Source of the DNA: Campylobacterales bacterium
GTDB lineage: Bacteria; Campylobacterota; Campylobacteria; Campylobacterales; Hydrogenimonadaceae
Reading direction: 5' to 3'
Assembly (NCBI GenBank): GCA_027067015.1
Contig: JAMOMS010000037.1
Coordinates: 1-9,596 of the forward strand
Length of the DNA stretch: 9,596 bases
In this document: piece by piece, positions 1-7,227 of the stretch
Numbering within the stretch: position 1 is the stretch's first letter
Layout of the letters: each line of letters begins with the position of its first letter
Notes under the pieces: model-generated
Told to the model about the DNA's origin: nothing
The model's database searches: none
What the model saw: only the letters and a program-made list of their open reading frames with translations
Translations under genes and position numbers: made by a program

Positions 1-1974
1 GATTTGGCGATGCATGATAAATTAAATCTTGAAGAGATCCCCTCTACCGTAACAGTCATACGGCGTGATCTTATCATTGACAGCGGGGCCGATACCTTGC
101 TGGATGTGCTTCGGTTGGTACCCGGTGTATGTATAAGTATCGGCATTAGCGGAAAAAGACAGATTGTCATGCGGGGTGTGCGCTCGGCTTATCGAGACAA
201 GATCAAACTGCTTGTTAACGGCGTGGATGTTACCAATAACCTTTACAACAACCAGTTTTACTATTACAACTTCCCCGCCTCTTTGATCAAGCGGGTAGAG
301 GTTACCAAAACACCGGACGCGGTACTGTACGGCTCTAACGCTTTTTTGGGTGTTATTAACGTGATTACACTGGATGAGGAGAATGAAGGGGAATTTTTTG
401 GCGGTTTGAGCGACCAGAATCGGTATGAGGCGTCGGCCTTTGAGAGTTTTCATGCGGGTCAGGGCGTAATCAATCTGGATCTTTATGCCAGACGATCCGA
501 ACCCGATATACGCTCACGTCAAGTGATGCGCGAAGATTTGACAACCGGTGAAAGTGTCCCTTTTCGTGCGCCTATGGACGGGTGGACGCTGGAGGAGAAT
601 CAGGGTGCCGGTTTGCAATATCACGCGGGCGGTTTGCATCTTGGGTATCGTTATCAACGCTATAAAAAGGGTAGCTTTTTCGGTATTGCCGCATTGCCGC
701 CGCTTAAGCATGACCATGATGTGGTGATGACCCATCAGTCGGCGGTTGTCTCTTATGAGCGTTATATGACGCCGGAGTGGAAATGGCATTTGCAGGTGGA
801 GGGTAAAGATTATCGTTGGGACGGCACCTATCGTACCTTACCGTATGATTATGATAGTGATGATCTCTCTACGATTTCCGACAATCCGGACGAAGAGGCG
901 ATTATGGGCGCCTATGTGCATGAGATGGAGGCCAAAGCGGTAGGGTACCTTCGCTATCATGACGCGATGCACAATTTGACATTTCAGTTAGAAGGGCGCT
1001 ACGCCAAACCGGTGAAGATGTACTATTTGCAGTATCTTCCCGCTCAGGGCGCAACACCGAGCCGTTTGAACTTGGGCCCGGAAGGTGAGCCTTTAACGGG
1101 AGAATATAATGTTTTAAAAGAGGGGATCGATCGCAAAGCGGGTGCTTTGGCGGTAGAAGACCTGCTAACGCTACAAGAGAATTTTTCCGTAATCGGGGGG
1201 GTTCGGTATGACCGATATAACGATTTTGACGGCCACTTTTCATATAAATTGGGGGCCATTTGGCAACCGGATGAGTCCAATACGTTAAAGTGGCTCTACA
1301 ACCACACCTTTCGGGCGCCCTCATGGGTGGAACTCTATGCCAACGCGGCACTGCAGTTTCACGGCAACCCCGATTTGAAGCCCGAAACCATGGATATGGG
1401 GGAAGTTGATTGGCTCTATCGATGGACACCGAAAAACCGTTTTAAGCTGAATGTCTATTACGGAAAAAACCGGGATACTATTCAAAAGTGTCAAGTCAGT
1501 TATGTCAACGGTGACGATCTGGAACTGGCCGGCGTGGAAGGTTCGTGGGAAGCTCTTTTAAGCGGCTGGGGCAGTATGGAGATAAGCGCAACCTACGCGT
1601 ATGTCGAGAAGATGGTGCATGATGAGGAGAAAAAGAACGGCCGTTTGAGTTTACGGGCCCGGCTTGACGCGACGCTTCCTCATGCGGTTCGCACCTTTAC
1701 CATGTTGGAGTATCATGACGGTGCGCAAACCGAATTGGACGGTCATATTCCCGCAACGTTACGGGTCGATCAAACCTTTACCTGGCGGGTCGGAGTGTGG
1801 CGTTTGCAAGCGGGTGTGAGAAACCTGTTTGATACCAAAATCTACCACGGGGCCGAAACCTCCGATCCGGTGTTGTCCAAAGACGGGTCGACCAGTTTTC
1901 TGTTTTATCCCGAAGGCGGCAAAATCCCTACGATCGGACGGGAGTGGTTTGCGTCATTGGCGGTGTCATGGTAG
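1..1974 (+). CDS. TonB-dependent outer-membrane receptor (5' partial)
   Basis: This gene encodes an outer-membrane beta-barrel of the TonB-dependent receptor family; such proteins import a ligand, or sense it, using energy from TonB-ExbBD. Counting codons from base 1, the plug domain is already under way: a 'IPSTVTVI' start, 'LLDVLRLVPGV', the RGV signature at 58-60 and 'LYGSNAF' at 109-115, followed by 'GVINVITL'. About 500 residues of barrel with alternating aromatic/polar strands follow, including the family motif 'LKWLYNHTFRAPSW' and 'NLFDTK' near the end. The protein ends in Trp657, the usual C-terminal aromatic outer-membrane sorting signal. The signal peptide and any TonB box lie upstream of the window. 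The TTG at position 4 is probably not the true start, because the frame is open to the edge and plug sequence begins at once. The stop overlaps the next gene's ATG by 7 bp, so the two are likely coupled. The ligand cannot be told from sequence; a sensory rather than purely transport role is inferred from the downstream genes. Confidence 0.93.
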   Translation, partial: DLAMHDKLNLEEIPSTVTVIRRDLIIDSGADTLLDVLRLVPGVCISIGISGKRQIVMRGVRSAYRDKIKLLVNGVDVTNNLYNNQFYYYNFPASLIKRVEVTKTPDAVLYGSNAFLGVINVITLDEENEGEFFGGLSDQNRYEASAFESFHAGQGVINLDLYARRSEPDIRSRQVMREDLTTGESVPFRAPMDGWTLEENQGAGLQYHAGGLHLGYRYQRYKKGSFFGIAALPPLKHDHDVVMTHQSAVVSYERYMTPEWKWHLQVEGKDYRWDGTYRTLPYDYDSDDLSTISDNPDEEAIMGAYVHEMEAKAVGYLRYHDAMHNLTFQLEGRYAKPVKMYYLQYLPAQGATPSRLNLGPEGEPLTGEYNVLKEGIDRKAGALAVEDLLTLQENFSVIGGVRYDRYNDFDGHFSYKLGAIWQPDESNTLKWLYNHTFRAPSWVELYANAALQFHGNPDLKPETMDMGEVDWLYRWTPKNRFKLNVYYGKNRDTIQKCQVSYVNGDDLELAGVEGSWEALLSGWGSMEISATYAYVEKMVHDEEKKNGRLSLRARLDATLPHAVRTFTMLEYHDGAQTELDGHIPATLRVDQTFTWRVGVWRLQAGVRNLFDTKIYHGAETSDPVLSKDGSTSFLFYPEGGKIPTIGREWFASLAVSW

Positions 1975-2519
1975 TAAAAAAGAGGCGTTTATTCGCCATT
2001 GCGTTGATCATATGGCTTTTGCCCACCCTGTTGGTCACCGATATGGTTACACCGTTGGTGAAGGTAGAGAGCAAACTGTATAGTCGTATGGTTTTTTTAG
2101 ATTATGATTACGCCAAAAAGATGGTTGACGGCAATGTGGAAATTGCCGTATTGTACGATACGGGTGACCATTTTGAGATTGCCAAGCGGTTTGCGCAGGA
2201 TCTGGGTCAAAAACAGATGTTGGGTAAATCGGTAGCGGTACGTCTGCATGATGTGAACGATTTTGAACGGGTCGGGATACCGACGGCTTTTATTACGGTA
2301 TTGGAAACACAGAAGCTAAAAAAGATTGCAAAAGCGCTCATATCAAAAAAGCGACTGGTGTTTGTCTATGATGAGGCCAATATTGCTTACGGGATGGTCG
2401 GTATTCGATTGGGGGCCAATATTGTGCCGGTGATCAATATTGAGAATCTGATCCAAGCGGGAATCAACCTGCGTCCCATAGTATTTCAGGTTGCAAAGGT
2501 GTATGATGGCGGGTATTAA
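1968..2519 (+). CDS. YfiR-like (DUF4154) exported protein
   Basis: This 183-residue protein has a basic N-terminus (VVKKRR) and a hydrophobic segment at about 8-24, so it should be exported or anchored facing the periplasm. The rest resembles the YfiR/DUF4154 family: an alpha/beta core with 'VEIAVLYDTGDHF' (57-69), 'GKSVAVRLHDV' (86-96) and 'TAFITVL' (106-112), ending in the family-like 'GMVGIRLG...NIENLIQAGINLRPIVFQVAKVY' region (142-179). In Pseudomonas, YfiR is a periplasmic inhibitor of the diguanylate cyclase YfiN; here the next gene encodes an inner-membrane GGDEF-EAL protein, which fits that role. I chose the ATG at 1968 because it overlaps the receptor stop by 7 bp and starts directly with the signal segment; a GTG at 1944 lies deeper in the receptor gene. 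No strong ribosome-binding site is visible, so translation probably depends on coupling. The protein has no cysteine, unlike Pseudomonas YfiR with its disulfides, and no clear signal-peptidase site. The family call comes from pattern recognition and is less certain than its neighbours. Confidence 0.78.
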   Translation: MVVKKRRLFAIALIIWLLPTLLVTDMVTPLVKVESKLYSRMVFLDYDYAKKMVDGNVEIAVLYDTGDHFEIAKRFAQDLGQKQMLGKSVAVRLHDVNDFERVGIPTAFITVLETQKLKKIAKALISKKRLVFVYDEANIAYGMVGIRLGANIVPVINIENLIQAGINLRPIVFQVAKVYDGGY

Positions 2520-4869
2520 ACCGGGCTCTTTGCTCCTGAAAATTACCGGGCTCATTACCGTAACGGTCGCCCTTTTTGCCCTCTTTTTCTGGTATGACCT
2601 GCGACTGACCCGTCAATCCATGCTGGCTTTGGAGAAGGCCAAAGTCGTCTCGACGGTACAAAGTCATATCGGTACGTTAAGCGACGCGATCTTTTTGGGT
2701 TTTAACAAACCGGTTGAAGAGATTGTGCGCCATCTGGTTAATGAGCCAAACGGCATCGTGGCGGTAGAGGTGCGCCAAAACGGCAAAAGGCTTTATCGTT
2801 ACGGTGTTGTGCCTGTAACGGGTGAGTCGGGCCGTGAGCACTTTGCGCTAAAAAAAGAGGGGCACAAGGTGGGGGAGGTAGAGATTGTTTACATTCCTCT
2901 TTTTACCGATGTCTATTTTCAGAAGTATAAACGGGTAGCCTTATTGGGTGCGGTGGCGTTGGCGCTTTTTATGGTGTTGGCGTTTAACTATCTTTACAGA
3001 AAGATTGCCGCGCTTACAAGGTTGGCCGATCGGCTAAGAGAGATTGACCCGATGCGGGAGCAAAAGGTTGAGAGTGAAGAGGGATATTACGAAATACGCA
3101 ATATTACCGATGCCGTCTCCAGGCTCCTTGAAAGCATTTCGGCACGTACCAACGATCTTAAAAACGTCAACACGCGTTTGCGGGAGAATGAACGACGTTT
3201 GGTGAGTGCCCAACGGATTGCGAAGATGTCAAGTTGGACTTTCTGGCCCGATGACGGTCGTTTGAGCGTTTCGGGAGAGTTTTACCGCATCTTGGAGATT
3301 AACCGCAAAAAGATTAAGCGTCTTCGTCCGGTCTATGTGGTGCATCTGATCCATCCGGAAGATAGGGGCAATTTTTTACGAATGATGGAGGAGGCGATTG
3401 CTGAGGGCCGATCGTTTGATCTGCTTCATCGCGTGATTACGGCCAAGGGAAAGATTCGCTATATTCGTACGGAGGGAAGGGTACGGCGCTCTTCGTCGCG
3501 GGCGACGGAAGTGATGGGTGTAAGCATGGATGTCACCGAAGAGGTGGTGGCCAAACGACAGGCTGAGCATATGGCCTATTATGATCCGCTGACCGGCCTT
3601 TTGAACCGACGTGCTTTTATGGAGACGCTTCAAGAGTCTATGGAAGCCGCGCGTATTGGGCGCCAGCGAATGGGGGTAGTTTTTATTGATCTGGATAACT
3701 TCAAGTTTGTCAACGACTCTTTCGGCCACCCGGTGGGGGATGAGCTTTTGCGACAAGTGGCGGCAATTTTGCAACAGGCGATCAGAAAACGAGATGTCGT
3801 GGGTCGTTTTGGCGGGGATGAGTTTGTTTTGCTCATTAGGCATCTAAAAGATCGCAAAGAGTTGCAAGATATTAGCGGGAAGCTTTTGATGTCGCTTAAC
3901 CGAACGTTTGAAGTCGATAACCACAGTTTTTCGTTATCGGCCAGTGTCGGGGTGGCCCTTTTCCCCGATGACGCCAAAGATGCCGATTTATTGATCCGGT
4001 ATGCCGATGCCGCGATGTATGAGGCTAAAAAAGCGGGTAAAAATCGACACCGTTTCTTTGACCGCATGATTAAAGAGCGGATTGAGGAGCAGGGACTGCT
4101 GATAGAGGAGATGCGAAGCGCCTTGAAAAGGGAGGGCGAAATTGTGCTCTTTTATCAGCCGCAGGTCTGCTTGCGTGACGGCACGGTTCGGGGTGCCGAG
4201 GTGCTCGCGCGATGGTACCATCCCCGTCGGGGGCTTTTGTACCCAACCAGCTTTATACCCATGATTGAGTCGGGACCGTTGATGATCGAGTTTGACGACT
4301 ATATCATGAAAGAGGCTTTCAAAACCCTTTATACATGGCAATTGGAAGGCAAACAAGCTTGGAAGTTGGGGCTCAATCTCTCCGCGGGACAGTTTAACGA
4401 TGCCCGACTCATTAATAAGTTGGAAGATCTTTTGGCCCGTTATCCCATAGATCCCTCGCGTTTAGAGATTGAGATTACCGAATCGCTTCCCATGCAGGAT
4501 ATTCCGACGGCCATTACCATTTTGCGTAATCTCAAACGGTTAGGCTTTAAAATTGCCATTGATGATTTCGGTACCGGCTACTCTTCTTTGAGTTACCTGC
4601 GTCAGCTCCCCTTTGACGTGATTAAGATTGATCGGGAATTCGTGCGGGAGATGCATAGCGTAGAAGATAATATGACCATTGTCAAGTTGATGATTCAGAT
4701 TGCCAAAACACTGGATAAAGAGGTCGTAGCCGAGGGGGCGGATAAAGAAGAGCATATTCGTATTTTAAAAGCGCTCTCTTGTGATTATGTCCAGGGCTAC
4801 TACTACGCCAAGGGGCTGGAAAAAGAGGCTTTTGAGGCTTTTGCGGCCCGCTCTTACGAGTCGGCCTGA
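2506..4869 (+). CDS. Membrane PAS-GGDEF-EAL c-di-GMP enzyme
   Basis: This 787-residue inner-membrane signalling enzyme should make and/or degrade cyclic di-GMP. Layout: TM1 at about 10-30; a periplasmic sensor region of about 110 residues; TM2 at about 144-163; a HAMP-like/helical linker (164-230); a PAS domain (about 232-345); GGDEF (356-515); EAL (about 540-780). The cyclase site is intact (GGDEF 436-440) and so is the inhibitory I-site, RKRD at 427-430, five residues before it. The EAL domain keeps its main metal and catalytic positions: EVLAR (565-569, a common variant of EALxR), N624, E656, DDFGTGYSS (686-694), K707, E743 and Q763. One change is AEGAD where AEGVE is usual. Both activities therefore look possible. 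The ATG at 2506 sits 6 nt after AAAGG (2495-2499); the adjacent ATG at 2503 is the alternative. It overlaps the YfiR-like gene by 14 bp, which suggests the periplasmic region is the target of that protein. The 3' end overlaps the convergent Fur-family gene by 16 bp. Confidence 0.95.
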   Translation: MAGIKPGSLLLKITGLITVTVALFALFFWYDLRLTRQSMLALEKAKVVSTVQSHIGTLSDAIFLGFNKPVEEIVRHLVNEPNGIVAVEVRQNGKRLYRYGVVPVTGESGREHFALKKEGHKVGEVEIVYIPLFTDVYFQKYKRVALLGAVALALFMVLAFNYLYRKIAALTRLADRLREIDPMREQKVESEEGYYEIRNITDAVSRLLESISARTNDLKNVNTRLRENERRLVSAQRIAKMSSWTFWPDDGRLSVSGEFYRILEINRKKIKRLRPVYVVHLIHPEDRGNFLRMMEEAIAEGRSFDLLHRVITAKGKIRYIRTEGRVRRSSSRATEVMGVSMDVTEEVVAKRQAEHMAYYDPLTGLLNRRAFMETLQESMEAARIGRQRMGVVFIDLDNFKFVNDSFGHPVGDELLRQVAAILQQAIRKRDVVGRFGGDEFVLLIRHLKDRKELQDISGKLLMSLNRTFEVDNHSFSLSASVGVALFPDDAKDADLLIRYADAAMYEAKKAGKNRHRFFDRMIKERIEEQGLLIEEMRSALKREGEIVLFYQPQVCLRDGTVRGAEVLARWYHPRRGLLYPTSFIPMIESGPLMIEFDDYIMKEAFKTLYTWQLEGKQAWKLGLNLSAGQFNDARLINKLEDLLARYPIDPSRLEIEITESLPMQDIPTAITILRNLKRLGFKIAIDDFGTGYSSLSYLRQLPFDVIKIDREFVREMHSVEDNMTIVKLMIQIAKTLDKEVVAEGADKEEHIRILKALSCDYVQGYYYAKGLEKEAFEAFAARSYESA

Positions 4870-5264
4870 CACGCTGGGCAGATGCCGCGCAGGGTAATAA
4901 AGCTCTCCTCAATACGGTAACCGCTGACGGCCTCCGCCTCTTTGATGATTTTGTCGGTACCGATAATAATGTCTTCTACTTTGTGGCAACGGTCGCAAAC
5001 CATGTGCAGGTGCGGCTCTTTGACGATTTCGTAAACCGATTTGCTATCGGGAATTTTGACCTCTTGAATCAGTCGGGTTTGGGCCATCTGGTTGATATTT
5101 TTGTAAATAGTCGCCAATGAGACGTTGGGAAACTCTTTGAGCATCAACCGATAGAGATCTTCAATGCTCAAATGGCCGTATTCATTTAACATGGCAATAA
5201 TTTTTAGCCGTTGCGGTGTGACTTTAAGCGCGTGCTCTTTGAGTAGTTCGATTGTGGTTTCCAT
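4854..5264 (-). CDS. Fur-family transcriptional regulator, PerR-like
   Basis: This 136-residue Fur-superfamily metalloregulator is predicted to be a dimeric, metal-dependent repressor. The N-terminal winged helix carries 'VTPQRLKII' (15-23) and the recognition-helix segment 'VSLATIYKNINQM' (48-60). The structural zinc site is complete: C90/C93 and C129/C132. By alignment to Bacillus PerR, the regulatory site is H31, E79, H85, H87 and D98. The Asp at 98 is PerR-like (Fur has Glu there), while Glu at 79 is Fur-like (PerR has Asp). K55 occupies the place of PerR Asn61 or Fur Arg, which help choose the DNA box. Peroxide sensing is therefore plausible but unproven; context favours it, since a cytochrome c peroxidase gene diverges from it. 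The start ATG (complement of 5262-5264) follows an AGGGGA-type ribosome-binding site. The last 16 bp overlap the end of the convergent GGDEF-EAL gene. The family assignment is firm; the Fur or PerR subtype is not. Confidence 0.93.
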   Translation of the reverse strand: METTIELLKEHALKVTPQRLKIIAMLNEYGHLSIEDLYRLMLKEFPNVSLATIYKNINQMAQTRLIQEVKIPDSKSVYEIVKEPHLHMVCDRCHKVEDIIIGTDKIIKEAEAVSGYRIEESFITLRGICPACQADS

Positions 5265-5276
5265 CTTTTCCCCTGT

Positions 5277-5311
5277 TGATAATGCGATATTTTACCAAAA
5301 AATCTGATAAT
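5277..5311. promoter_or_regulatory. Two TGATAAT direct repeats, candidate Fur/PerR operator
   Basis: TGATAAT occurs at 5277-5283 and again at 5305-5311, with start points 28 bp apart. They flank the regulator gene's -10 element. GATAAT is the repeating unit of classical Fur boxes, so these may be operator half-sites for autoregulation. The lack of a full inverted repeat keeps confidence low. Confidence 0.35.
5289..5297 (-). promoter_or_regulatory. Extended -10 promoter of Fur-family gene
   Basis: Reading the minus strand, TGG-TAAAAT forms an extended -10 (TGnTAnAAT-like) about 25 bases before the regulator start codon. No good -35 is present, which is usual for sigma-70 promoters in Campylobacterota. 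The same TTTGGTAAAATA string precedes ridA. Confidence 0.5.
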
Positions 5312-5386
5312 CGGTTAGTCGCGGGGCGAAAGAAAACGGTTGAAATCCGTTAAAAGCCTTTAAGGAAAAAATTTATCTTTTAGCGA

Positions 5387-5392
5387 TATACT
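5387..5392 (+). promoter_or_regulatory. -10 element of cytochrome c peroxidase gene
   Basis: TATACT lies 28 bases upstream of the ATG at 5420 and follows an A/T-run stretch (AAAAAATTTATCTTTTAG) that could replace a -35 box, as is common in Campylobacterota. Transcription would start near 5398, leaving a short leader with AAGGAG at 5409-5414. Confidence 0.45.
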
Positions 5393-5419
5393 TCCATGAA
5401 TACATTAAAAGGAGTTTTC

Positions 5420-6454
5420 ATGATGAAAAAGTATGTGATGGCAGGAACACTTGTCACGGCGATTGCGGTTAGCGCGACGGCGGCCGATGCGCTGGTTCAA
5501 AAGGCCAAAAAGGCGGGGCTTGTTCCCATTCCCGAGAGCAAAAGCGCGCTTTTAAAGCTTATTGACAACCCCAAAAACCCTATTACTTCCGCAAAAGTCA
5601 AATTGGGTAAGAAACTCTACTTCGATCCGCGTCTTTCCAAAAGCGGGCTGATTAGCTGTAACACCTGCCACAACCTGGCCACCGGCGGTGTGGACGGCGT
5701 GGATGCGGCCACGGGGCACAAATGGACGGCCAACCCGCACCATCTCAATTCGCCCACCGTCTACAACGCCGTATTCGCGCAAAAGCAGTTTTGGGACGGT
5801 CGCAGTCCCGATCTGGAAGATCAGGCCCAAGGACCCATCCAGGCTGAACCCGAAATGGCGGCGACCAAAGAGCACGTGGAGAAGGTGATCCGCTCTATCC
5901 CCGAGTATGTCAAAGCCTTCAAGCACGCCTATGACGATCCCAAATTCGTGCCCACGTTCAAAGACGTGGCCGACGTGATCGCCGTATTTGAACGCACACT
6001 GGTGACCCCCTCACGTTACGATAAGTTCCTCAACGGTTGCGACAAGGCACTCAGCCAGGAGGAGAAAGAGGGGTTGGAAATCTTTATTGACAAAGGGTGC
6101 GCGAGCTGTCATAACGGGGTGGCACTGGGCGGTACAATGCAGCCTTTCCCGGTCGCGGGCACATACAAATACGCCAATGTAGGCGATTTCAAGGGTGACA
6201 AAAACGGCATGGTCAAAACCCCGACCCTGCGCAATATTCTTGAAACCCGTCCCTATTTCCATAACGGCGCGGTTTGGAATATCGAAGAAGCCATTGAGAT
6301 CATGGCCCAAACCCAGTTGGGTACGAAGTTAAGTAAAGATGAGGTCAAAAAGATCAAGGCATTCTTTGGCGCGTTGACGGGCAAAAAACCCCATGTCAGC
6401 TACCCCATCTTGCCCGCCAGCAACGAAAAGACCCCCCATCCCTCTTTGGATTAA
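5420..6454 (+). CDS. Di-heme cytochrome c peroxidase
   Basis: This 344-residue periplasmic enzyme reduces hydrogen peroxide to water with electrons from small c-type cytochromes. A signal peptide is clear: MMKK, a hydrophobic core to about residue 19, and an ATA-AD cleavage site near residue 21. Two CXXCH heme sites are present, C80-C83-H84 (N-terminal, peroxidatic heme) and C227-C230-H231 (C-terminal, electron-transfer heme). H100 in 'GHKW' fits the distal ligand of the first heme, and M264 in '[10 protein letters not shown]' fits the Met ligand of the second. 'QFWDGR' (123-128), 'EPEMA' (143-147) and 'PYFHNG' (278-283) are family signatures, and the length is typical. AAGGAG at 5409-5414 supports ATG 5420 (or 5423); the in-frame ATG at 5396 lies at the expected transcription start and is unlikely. 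The gene diverges from a Fur/PerR-like regulator, suggesting peroxide- or iron-linked control. Its stop overlaps the proB stop by 4 bp. Confidence 0.95.
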   Translation: MMKKYVMAGTLVTAIAVSATAADALVQKAKKAGLVPIPESKSALLKLIDNPKNPITSAKVKLGKKLYFDPRLSKSGLISCNTCHNLATGGVDGVDAATGHKWTANPHHLNSPTVYNAVFAQKQFWDGRSPDLEDQAQGPIQAEPEMAATKEHVEKVIRSIPEYVKAFKHAYDDPKFVPTFKDVADVIAVFERTLVTPSRYDKFLNGCDKALSQEEKEGLEIFIDKGCASCHNGVALGGTMQPFPVAGTYKYANVGDFKGDKNGMVKTPTLRNILETRPYFHNGAVWNIEEAIEIMAQTQLGTKLSKDEVKKIKAFFGALTGKKPHVSYPILPASNEKTPHPSLD

Positions 6455-7227
6455 TCTTCCCCGACGGGGGGTACGAAGAGCGTACCGCCCGTCTGTTTTC
6501 CTTCTATTAAAAAGTCGTAAGCGTTTTGCAGATCAAACCCGCTGGCCAGATACATCCGTTTGCCTCTTTGCATCAGAAAATCGGCCGCTTTGAGCTTGGT
6601 GACGATGCCGCCGGTGGCAAAAGCGCCGTTGGGTGTGACGTCAGCCTGTAGCTCTTTGGGGTCAATCTGTTTGACAAGCGGTCTTGGGCAGGCGTCGTCG
6701 TAGGTGTGGGGGTCTTTGTCGTAGTAGCAATCAATATCCGACAAAATGGCCAGCAAATCGGCGTCAAAATAGTAGGCCACGTGGGCGCTGAGGCGGTCGT
6801 TGTCGCCAAATACCAGCTCTTCGGTGGCGGTGACGTCGTTTTCGTTGATGACGGGGACGATCCCTTTTTCCAGCAGTCTCTCAACGGCCCGTTTGGCGTG
6901 GTGCGTGCGCTTTCTGGAGTCAAAATCGTCGGCGGTCAGCAGAATCTGGGCTGTAAGTATCCCGAATCGCTCGAACTTTTTCTGGTACATCGCCATGAGC
7001 CTGGGCTGGCCCAGCGCCGCCAGGGCCTGGCGGTTGGCCAGCTCCTTTTTATCCAGGGCGCAAAGGGTATACCCCGCCGCCACGGCGCCGGAGCTGACCA
7101 AAATCACCTCCGTGCCGTTTTGTTTGATGCGAGCGATCAGCTCCACCAGCGCCGCCATCCGCTCCTTGGCCACGCGGTTTTGCTCGGTGAGCACGGCACT
7201 GCCGACCTTGATGACCAGCCGTTTCAT
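6451..7227 (-). CDS. proB: Glutamate 5-kinase (ProB), no PUA domain
   Basis: This gene encodes the cytosolic ATP-dependent kinase that makes gamma-glutamyl phosphate, the first step of proline synthesis. The 258-residue protein is a single amino-acid-kinase domain: 'VIKVGSAVL' (5-13) with the ATP-site lysine, 'VSSGAVAAG' (44-52), 'INENDVT' (127-133), '[12 protein letters not shown]' (140-151), '[12 protein letters not shown]' (162-173) and 'ATGGIVTK' (204-211). It lacks the C-terminal PUA domain of the roughly 367-residue E. coli enzyme. I place the start at the ATG ending at 7227. Its ATGA overlaps the obgE stop, and the protein begins at the kinase beta-strand; the longer reading to 7389 adds 54 residues of obgE shadow. 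Translation is likely coupled to obgE. No proA is visible in the window. The 3' end shares a TTAA with the stop of the convergent peroxidase gene. Confidence 0.95.
   Translation of the reverse strand: MKRLVIKVGSAVLTEQNRVAKERMAALVELIARIKQNGTEVILVSSGAVAAGYTLCALDKKELANRQALAALGQPRLMAMYQKKFERFGILTAQILLTADDFDSRKRTHHAKRAVERLLEKGIVPVINENDVTATEELVFGDNDRLSAHVAYYFDADLLAILSDIDCYYDKDPHTYDDACPRPLVKQIDPKELQADVTPNGAFATGGIVTKLKAADFLMQRGKRMYLASGFDLQNAYDFLIEGKQTGGTLFVPPVGED

Larger units (their letters stand above)
5265..5419. promoter_or_regulatory. Divergent control region, Fur-family gene / peroxidase
   Basis: This 155-bp AT-rich intergenic region separates the divergent regulator and peroxidase genes and has no ORF of its own. 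It holds outward promoters for both genes, two TGATAAT direct repeats near the regulator promoter, and a dyad AACGG-N7-CCGTT (5335-5351) nearer the peroxidase. This arrangement suits a regulator controlling itself and the peroxidase, but no textbook PerR or Fur palindrome is visible. Confidence 0.6.

Noticed and set aside
1944..1967. GTG start giving an 8-residue longer YfiR-like protein
   Set aside because: It lies in the receptor gene; the ATG at 1968 begins directly at the basic signal-peptide start.
5396..5419. ATG at 5396 as the peroxidase start
   Set aside because: It coincides with the likely transcript start, has no ribosome-binding site, and would place the AAGGAG inside the coding sequence.
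6459..6469. CCCC-GAC-GGGG hairpin as a terminator between ccp and proB
   Set aside because: The stem is only four pairs, lies inside proB, and has no T-run on either strand.
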